Origin: JBGAQP01 sp044220635
GTDB taxonomy: Bacteria > Pseudomonadota > Gammaproteobacteria > Burkholderiales > Usitatibacteraceae
Assembly: GCA_044220635.1 (NCBI GenBank)
Contig: JBGAQP010000006.1
Location: forward strand, 80,186 to 144,185
Reading direction: 5' to 3'
DNA length: 64,000 nt
This document shows, piece after piece, positions 59,054 to 64,000 of the stretch. Below the pieces are notes generated by a model that searched no databases, was not told the DNA's origin, and worked only from the letters and a program-made list of their open reading frames with translations. How positions within the stretch are numbered: position 1 is the stretch's first letter; every line of letters starts with the position of its first letter. The position numbers were made by a program, and so were the translations under genes.

Positions 59054-59506
59054 ATGTGGCTCGACGCCGCGCTAGCCTACCTGCATTTCACCGCGGTGTT
59101 CGTGCTCTTCGCGTTCCTCACCGTGGAGCTGATGCTCGCCCGCGCCCCGCTCGACGCGAGCGCCATCCGCCTGATGGCGCGGGTGGACGGGTGGTACGCG
59201 GGCGCCGCGGTGCTCGTGCTCGCCACCGGGCTCGCGCGCCTCTACTGGGGCGCGAAGGGCCCCGCCTTCTACACGGGCGACTGGGTGTTCTGGGGCAAGC
59301 TCGCGCTTTTCGCCGCGGTGGGCGCGCTCTCGCTGCCGCCCACCTTCGCCTACTTCCGCTGGCGCAAGCGCCTCGAGTCCGAGCCGCGGTGGTCGGTGCC
59401 CGAAGAGGAGCGCCGGCTGCTGCGCCGCTACCTCATGCTCGAAGTGCACGTCGCGGCGATGATCCCGCTCTTCGCCGTGGTGATGGCCCGCGGGCTCGCG
59501 CGCTAG
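59054..59506 (+). CDS. DUF2214 membrane protein
   Basis: The 150-residue protein has four membrane helices (about 5-25, 50-68, 78-97, 126-146) and the DUF2214 stretches ARVDGWYAGAAVLVLATGLA and FYTGDWVFWGKLALFAAVG. The family is uncharacterised. It starts two bases after the aminotransferase stop and ends two bases before the methyltransferase-like gene, so all three are probably co-transcribed. Confidence 0.82.
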   Translation: MWLDAALAYLHFTAVFVLFAFLTVELMLARAPLDASAIRLMARVDGWYAGAAVLVLATGLARLYWGAKGPAFYTGDWVFWGKLALFAAVGALSLPPTFAYFRWRKRLESEPRWSVPEEERRLLRRYLMLEVHVAAMIPLFAVVMARGLAR

Positions 59507-59508
59507 CC

Positions 59509-59952
59509 ATGGCGCTTTCCCCGGGCACGGCGGGGCGCGCGCTCGTGGCGCTGCAGTTCGCCCTGATCGGCCTCGGGGCCGTGCTCGTCGTGCCCGCGCG
59601 CTGGGCGGCGGCCTCCACGGCCCTCGCGCTCGCCGGGGCGGCGCTCGGGGCCTGGGCGCTCGCCGCGAACCGCCTGGGCAACTTCAACATCCACCCGGAG
59701 CCGCGCCGCGGCGGCGTGCTCGTCACCGCCGGCCCCTATCGCTGGATCCGCCACCCCATGTACGCCGCCTTGCTGCTCGCGATGGCGGGGCTCGCGACGG
59801 CCTCCACCGGGGCCGGGTGGGCGGCGTGGGCCGCGCTCGCGGCGGTCCTCGCCGCCAAGGCCCGTCTCGAGGAGCGCGGCCTCGATGCGGTCCACCCCGG
59901 CTGGGCCGCCTACCGCGCGCGCACCGCCGCCATCGTGCCCTTCCTGTTCTGA
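59509..59952 (+). CDS. Isoprenylcysteine-carboxyl-methyltransferase-like membrane protein
   Basis: The 147-residue protein has three to four membrane helices and the ICMT/PEMT-type cofactor motif VTAGPYRWIRHPMYAALLLA near residues 72-91, followed by the second motif EERGLDAVHPGWAAYRART. Bacterial members methylate small or isoprenoid-like substrates with S-adenosylmethionine; the real substrate is unknown. It closes a three-gene cluster that ends at two hairpins. Confidence 0.85.
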   Translation: MALSPGTAGRALVALQFALIGLGAVLVVPARWAAASTALALAGAALGAWALAANRLGNFNIHPEPRRGGVLVTAGPYRWIRHPMYAALLLAMAGLATASTGAGWAAWAALAAVLAAKARLEERGLDAVHPGWAAYRARTAAIVPFLF

Positions 59953-59962
59953 CCGCGCGCGC

Positions 59963-60003
59963 TCGCCGCTCTTGCGGCGAAGCCCGTTTCTTCCTGCGAA
60001 ACG
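59963..60003 (+). terminator. Two hairpins after the aminotransferase cluster
   Basis: TCGCCGC (59963-59969) pairs with GCGGCGA (59974-59980) around TCTT. A second stem pairs CGTTTC (59985-59990) with GAAACG (59998-60003). The pyrimidine-rich stretch between them could serve as a weak T-run for the first. Confidence 0.5.
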
Positions 60004-60019
60004 GCGTATCGCAGAATGC

Positions 60020-60048
60020 TTGCCCCGCGCCGCGTCCGCCGCTATCGT
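60020..60048 (+). promoter_or_regulatory. Promoter of the SRPBCC gene
   Basis: TTGCCC (60020-60025) and TATCGT (60043-60048) are separated by 17 bases. The ATG lies 44 bases further on, behind CCGGAGAACTCC. Confidence 0.5.
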
Positions 60049-60092
60049 AGGCGCGCGTCGCCCCGCGCCGCGCCCACGCCCCGGAGAACTCC

Positions 60093-60653
60093 ATGCGCTT
60101 CGTCATCGCCGCCGTCCTGCTCGCCGCATCCATCGCCGCCGACGCCCAGGAGCGCCAGATCTTCCGGCGCGAGGTGATCCCGGGGCCGATCGAGGAGGTC
60201 TGGAAGGCCTGGACCACGCCCGAGGGGATCAAGACCTTCCTCGCCCCCGACGCAAGAGTGGACCTGCGTCCCGGCGGCGCCTACGAGCTCGTCCTCGATC
60301 CCTCCGCCCCGGAAGGCCAGCGCGGCACCGAAGGCATGACGGTGATGGGCATGGTGCCGCGCTCGATGCTCAGCTTCACCTGGAACGGGCCGCCGACGCT
60401 GCCCGCGGAGACCCGCAAGCACCGCACCCTCGTCGTCGTGCGCTTCAACGCCGTGAACGACGGCGAGACGATGGTCACGCTCGTCAACACCGGATGGGGC
60501 TCGAGCAAGGAGTGGGACGCGTTCTACATCGCCTCCTCGCGCTTCTGGCCCACCGCCGTGCGCTCGCTCATGAAGCGCTTCGACGAGGGCCCGGTGAACT
60601 GGGAGCAGCGCCTCAAGGCGCAGAAGGAGGCCGCGTCCGCGCCGAAGCAATGA
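60093..60653 (+). CDS. Exported SRPBCC/AHSA1-domain protein
   Basis: The 186-residue protein has a signal peptide (MRFVIAAVLLAASIAADAQ) and an SRPBCC fold: FRREVIPGPIEEVWKAWTTP, FLAPDARVDLRPGGAYELVL, and the C-terminal helix with WPTAVRSLMKRF. Such domains bind hydrophobic ligands. Export of this fold is less common than the cytoplasmic AHSA1 type. The last 41 bases overlap the 3' end of the convergent gene, so the two stop codons lie inside each other's reading frames. Confidence 0.85.
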   Translation: MRFVIAAVLLAASIAADAQERQIFRREVIPGPIEEVWKAWTTPEGIKTFLAPDARVDLRPGGAYELVLDPSAPEGQRGTEGMTVMGMVPRSMLSFTWNGPPTLPAETRKHRTLVVVRFNAVNDGETMVTLVNTGWGSSKEWDAFYIASSRFWPTAVRSLMKRFDEGPVNWEQRLKAQKEAASAPKQ

Positions 60654-61695
60654 CGCGCGCGGGATCCGTGTCCTCGGCGAGCCGGCGCAGCTCCCGGATC
60701 CCGGACTCGAGGTTCTCCCGCGTGACGCGGTTCGCCCCCGCGGCGACGGCGGCGAGGATCGCGCGGCCGACCTCCGGCGAGAAGTGGTAGATGTCGGAGT
60801 AGAGGTCGAGGTTCTCGACGACCGGGCGCTCGGCCTGGAAGTCGAAGATCCGCACGTTGGGCAGGGGCGCGAGCGCCTCGAAGAGCTCGCGCTTGAAGGC
60901 GAGCGTGATCTCGAGCTGGGCGCGCTGCCGGAAGTCCGCCCACACGAGCGCCGAATAGGGCGGATAGACGAACACGAATTCGACCCGCGGGTGGGCCCTC
61001 ACCACCGCGAGCACGTTCGCCGTGAAGCTCGCGCGCATGCCCTCGAGCGTGCGCGGGGGCTGGCGGAAGCGGCGGTTGATGTCCGCGGGATCGAGGCCCT
61101 CGACGGCGCGGCGCGCGGAGAAGGTCGCCGCGCCCGCCCAGTACCACGGGCGGTCCGGGTCCGTGGAGAAGCGGTTCACGCGCCGGCCCGCCACGATCTC
61201 CGCCGACTTGCGCAGCGTCGCCGCCGACAGGAGGTAGGGATAGTCGTTCCAGATCGCCTCGTCGTAGAGGTAGAGCGGCAGGGGCTCGGGAAATCCCGTG
61301 CGGTCCACCGCGCCCGAGAACGCGTTGAAGTCCAGGTTGTAGAGCACCTGCCGGAGCGTGCCGCGGCGCAGCGCCACCTCCAGCAGCTGGCGCGCGTCCC
61401 AGGCGGTCATCGCCGAGAGCGAGAGGTTCATGGTGCGCCCTCCCTCGAACGCCGCGTCGACCTCGCTCCCCGCGAGGTTCTCGGTCATCGACGAGCCGAT
61501 GATCGCGCGGTCGAAGTCGTAGTGGCGCGCGATGCCGGGATTCTCGAAGCGCTGGAAGGCGGCGTAGAAGCGCGGCTCGTGGCGCGTGGGGATCCGGTAC
61601 TGCTGGTAGGGGTCGATCGCGTAGTTGAAGGCGCCGGCCGCCGCCAGCAGCAAGGCGGCGCCGAGGAGCACGTGGGCGACGAAGCGCGCGGCCAT
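60613..61695 (-). CDS. SGNH-like O-acyltransferase partner of MBOAT protein
   Basis: The 360-residue protein has one N-terminal membrane helix (about 5-23) and a periplasmic part. It shows a serine block G67-S68-S69 in AIIGSSMTENL and a C-terminal D301-x-x-H304 (SDIYHFSPE), the SGNH/DltD-type residues. Such proteins pass acyl groups from an MBOAT membrane protein to a cell-surface polymer or lipid. It overlaps the MBOAT stop by one base (TGATG). The GDS sequence of classical SGNH enzymes is replaced by GSS. The acceptor is unknown. Confidence 0.78.
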   Translation of the reverse strand: MAARFVAHVLLGAALLLAAAGAFNYAIDPYQQYRIPTRHEPRFYAAFQRFENPGIARHYDFDRAIIGSSMTENLAGSEVDAAFEGGRTMNLSLSAMTAWDARQLLEVALRRGTLRQVLYNLDFNAFSGAVDRTGFPEPLPLYLYDEAIWNDYPYLLSAATLRKSAEIVAGRRVNRFSTDPDRPWYWAGAATFSARRAVEGLDPADINRRFRQPPRTLEGMRASFTANVLAVVRAHPRVEFVFVYPPYSALVWADFRQRAQLEITLAFKRELFEALAPLPNVRIFDFQAERPVVENLDLYSDIYHFSPEVGRAILAAVAAGANRVTRENLESGIRELRRLAEDTDPARVIASARTRPPSAP

Positions 61696-63149
61696 CAGAA
61701 GTTGAAGTAGAGGAACTCGGTGGGGTTGGCGAGCGCCAGCACGCCGGCGGCGAGCAGCGCGGCGGTCGCCGCCCGCCAGGCGGTCCCGAGGCGAAGCGCG
61801 GCGGTGATCGCCATGGAATTGCGCGGCCAGGCCGTGATCGCGAGCGCCGCGGCGAGCGTGGCGGCGGTGGCGACCTGCGCCCACTGGGCGAGCGCCGATT
61901 GCGCGTCCATCGCCGCCGCACCCGCCATCCAGGCCCACTGCGGCGCCGCGAGCGCCGCCGAGAAGCCCTTCGCCCCGAGCAGCGTCCCCGCGAGCGTGAA
62001 GGCGTCGGCCAGGTTCGCCGCGCGGAAGAACACCCAGCCGAGGTTCACGAAGGCGAAGGTGAGCGCCCAGGCGGCGATCCCCGGCATCCGCAGGCCCGAG
62101 CGCGCCCACAGGCGCACGGCGACGAGGCCCAGGCCGTTGAGCACGCCCCAGACGACGAAGGTCCAGGCCGCGCCGTGCCAGAGGCCGCCGAGGGTGAAGG
62201 TGGCGAGGAGGAACGCGGCGGTGGCGAGCTCGCCGCGGCGGTTGCCTCCCAGCGGGACGTAGACGTAGTCGCGCAGGAAGCGCGAGAGCGTCATGTGCCA
62301 GCGCCGCCAGAACTCGCGCAGGTTCCGGGAGCGGTAGGGCGAGTCGAAGTTGAGCGGCAGGCGGATGTTCATCATGAGCGCCATGCCGAGCGCCATGTCG
62401 GTGTAGCCGCTGAAGTCGAAGTAGATCTGCATCGTGTAGCTGAGGATCGTGAGCCAGGCCTCCGCGAAGGAAAGCGAGCCCACGTCGGCGAAGCCCGCGT
62501 TCGCCCACTGCGCGAGGGGGTCGGCCACGAGCACCTTCTTCGCGAGGCCGATGGCGAGCAGCGCGAGCCCGCGCGCGACGTTCTCCCAGTTCACGCGCCG
62601 GTTCGCGGGGTCGGCGAACTGCGGCATCATCTCCGCGTGGTGCAGGATCGGGCCCGCGAGCAGGTGCGGGAAATAGGTCACGAAGAGCGCGTAGTTCACG
62701 GGGTCGGGCTCCGCGGCCTTGCGCTTCGCGCAGTCGACGAGGAACGCGATCTGCGTGAAGGTGAAGAAGCTGATGCCGATGGGCAGCACGACCTCGAGCC
62801 GCGGGGCCGCCAGGCCCAGGAGGGCCGCGACGTTCTCCGCGAAGAAGTTCGCGTACTTGAAATAGCCGAGCAGGACCAGGTCGAAGGCGATGGCCGCGGC
62901 GAGCAGTCCCCGCGCCGGGCGCCCGGCGGCGGCGCGGCGCACGAGCGCCACGCCCGCGGCGTGGTTCACCGCGATGCTCGCGGCGAGCAGCAGCACGAAC
63001 TCGGCGCGCCACCAGGCGTAGAAGAGGAGCGAGGCGGCCACGAGCCAGGCGTTGCCCGCGCGGCCCGGGGCGAGGCGCGCGACGAGGAAGTAGCCGGCGA
63101 CCGCGAGCGGCAGGAAGGCGAGGAGGAACTCGTAGGAATTGAAGAGCAC
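61695..63149 (-). CDS. MBOAT-family O-acyltransferase (AlgI-like)
   Basis: The 484-residue membrane protein begins MLFNSYEFLLAFLPLAVAGY and has the AlgI/DltB landmarks: PIGISFFTFTQIAFLVDCAK, HLLAGPILHHAEMMPQF, YFDFSGYTDMALGMALM, SPYRSRNLREFWRRWHMTLS, LRDYVYVPLGGNRRG and GLWHGAAWTFVVWG with the catalytic histidine. It moves an acyl group across the inner membrane to its SGNH partner, encoded next. No polysaccharide synthase is in the window, so the modified polymer is not known. Confidence 0.94.
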   Translation of the reverse strand: MLFNSYEFLLAFLPLAVAGYFLVARLAPGRAGNAWLVAASLLFYAWWRAEFVLLLAASIAVNHAAGVALVRRAAAGRPARGLLAAAIAFDLVLLGYFKYANFFAENVAALLGLAAPRLEVVLPIGISFFTFTQIAFLVDCAKRKAAEPDPVNYALFVTYFPHLLAGPILHHAEMMPQFADPANRRVNWENVARGLALLAIGLAKKVLVADPLAQWANAGFADVGSLSFAEAWLTILSYTMQIYFDFSGYTDMALGMALMMNIRLPLNFDSPYRSRNLREFWRRWHMTLSRFLRDYVYVPLGGNRRGELATAAFLLATFTLGGLWHGAAWTFVVWGVLNGLGLVAVRLWARSGLRMPGIAAWALTFAFVNLGWVFFRAANLADAFTLAGTLLGAKGFSAALAAPQWAWMAGAAAMDAQSALAQWAQVATAATLAAALAITAWPRNSMAITAALRLGTAWRAATAALLAAGVLALANPTEFLYFNF

Positions 63150-63193
63150 GGGTTCGGCCGGTCGCCGGCCGGAGGGCCCGCGCGCGTAGCGGC

Positions 63194-63199
63194 ATTATA
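63194..63199 (-). promoter_or_regulatory. TATAAT -10 element of the MBOAT operon
   Basis: On the minus strand the bases read the perfect consensus TATAAT, 44 bases before the MBOAT start codon. The -35 region does not resemble TTGACA. Confidence 0.55.
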
Positions 63200-63290
63200 G
63201 GGCGCGACCGGGTTATCCTCGGGGCATGGAAGCCGAATTCCGGCCCGCGGCGGCGTGCGGGCCCCGCCGCCGCGCGCGCTGCCCGAACCC

Positions 63291-64000
63291 ATGACGAACC
63301 GCCCCTTCGCCCCCCGCGAGATCGACCACCTGGTCCTGCGCGTGCGCGATCTCGGTCGCATGCTCGCGTTCTATTGCGAGGTGATCGGCTGCACCGTGGA
63401 ACGGCGCCAGGACGCGATCGGGCTCGTGCAGCTGCGCGCGGGGCGCTCGCTCATCGACCTGGTGCCCGTCGACGGGCCGCTCGGGCGCCAGGGGGGCGCC
63501 GCCCCGGGGGCGCAGGGGCGCAACCTGGACCACCTGTGCCTGCGCGTCGAGCCGTTCGACGCGCACGCGATCCGTGCGCACCTCGCGCGCTGCGGCCTCG
63601 CCCCGGGAGAGGTGGCCACGCGCTACGGCGCCGAGGGCATGGGCCCGTCGATCTACGTGACCGATCCCGAGGGCAACGTCGTGGAGCTCAAGGGGCCCGC
63701 GTCCGCCTCGCGACTGTTCCTTCCCGAGCCGTCCCGGCGCGGCATCCGCATCGCGCTGGGGCTGTCGATCGCGGCCCACGCGCTCGTCCTCGCGCTGCCC
63801 GCGCGCGAGCCGATCCAGCCCCCGGGGCCGATCGCCGGCGTCCCGGGCCCGATGACGGTCGTGCTCGCCGCCCCGGCGCCGCCGGCCGCCGCGACCCCTG
63901 GCGCCCCGCCGGCGCCGGCGCCGCGGCATGGCCGGCCGGACCACAGCCGGCCGCGAGCATCCCGATCAGCCCGACCGCGGCGACGACGCTACGCATCTCG
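63291..64000 (+). CDS. VOC domain fused to TonB-like N-terminus, open at the right edge
   Basis: The frame runs without a stop from the ATG to the window edge. Residues about 8-130 are a complete VOC domain (EIDHLVLRVRDLGRMLAFYC, RNLDHLCLRV, YVTDPEGNVVELKG), with metal ligands suggested by the two histidines and the glutamate. Residues about 148-164 form one membrane helix (GIRIALGLSIAAHALVLALP), and a Pro/Ala-rich stretch follows, as at the start of TonB-type proteins. After about 63925 the frame turns Arg-rich and loses its GC-rich third positions, while the frame one base earlier keeps them. Either the sequence has a frameshift there or the gene ends differently. Confidence 0.6.
   Translation, partial: MTNRPFAPREIDHLVLRVRDLGRMLAFYCEVIGCTVERRQDAIGLVQLRAGRSLIDLVPVDGPLGRQGGAAPGAQGRNLDHLCLRVEPFDAHAIRAHLARCGLAPGEVATRYGAEGMGPSIYVTDPEGNVVELKGPASASRLFLPEPSRRGIRIALGLSIAAHALVLALPAREPIQPPGPIAGVPGPMTVVLAAPAPPAAATPGAPPAPAPRHGRPDHSRPRASRSARPRRRRYAS

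Noticed and set aside
63688..63996. Minus-strand frame opening with a good lipoprotein signal (MRSVVAAVGLIGMLAAGC)
   Set aside because: After about 35 residues it becomes Arg/Pro/Gly-rich without structure and ends after 102 codons opposite the VOC/TonB frame. The signal is probably chance, although the region should be re-read with the next sequence.

Overview
The window is 64 kb of very GC-rich DNA (by eye near 70 % G+C, not computed), densely coding, with short gaps and many 1- to 4-base start/stop overlaps. Bug/TctC-type receptors, TctCBA and TRAP transporters, a LutABC lactate oxidation set, an NAD-linked formate dehydrogenase and TAGAAT-like -10 elements close to start codons suggest a chromosomal segment of a metabolically versatile betaproteobacterium, probably Burkholderiales-like. 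That placement is inference. I see no rRNA, tRNA, IS element, phage, CRISPR array or replication origin, and no gene-free stretch over 300 bases.

Left part (1-13.4 kb): the end of a tctCBA carboxylate transporter; a kinase-like/BON protein; an FNR-family regulator divergent from an oxalate operon (oxc, frc and a formyltransferase like the N-terminal domain of 10-formyl-THF dehydrogenase); a quinone oxidoreductase; and an HlyD/DUF3302/outer-membrane-factor operon. Next (13.4-25 kb): an ornithine-cyclodeaminase-like enzyme, a CHASE2 Ser/Thr kinase with a DUF2889 partner, sucCD, and a two-gene formate dehydrogenase whose NADH-side subunit is a NuoE-NuoF fusion. The oxalate and formate dehydrogenase operons each have an FNR-type box (TTGAC-N4-ATCAA and TTGAC-N4-GTCAA) with identical spacing to a -10 element. 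This suggests that one regulator controls the path from oxalate through formyl-CoA and formate to CO2 and NADH.

Middle (25-38.6 kb): a lone Bug receptor, an unrecognised protein made of two similar halves, an SPFH/ribbon-helix-helix gene pair behind a TATCA/TGATA operator-like promoter, an MFS transporter, an HtrA-like protein lacking two catalytic residues, hydroxypyruvate isomerase, an Atm1-like ABC exporter, a cNMP-binding protein, prfC, an alpha/beta hydrolase, a MetY-type sulfhydrylase and a PBP7-like peptidase.

Right part (38.6-64 kb): lutABC, two ion antiporters, a TRAP transporter (dctPQM) with glyoxylate/hydroxypyruvate reductase and tartronate-semialdehyde-reductase-like genes downstream, a GST, a VOC protein, an ECF sigma/anti-sigma pair, a membrane PAS sensor without an output domain, hrpA, an aminotransferase, small membrane proteins, an MBOAT/SGNH O-acylation pair, and at the right edge an open-ended VOC protein fused to a TonB-like N-terminus. 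The overall theme is uptake and oxidation of small organic acids (oxalate, formate, lactate, glyoxylate/hydroxypyruvate and tricarboxylates).
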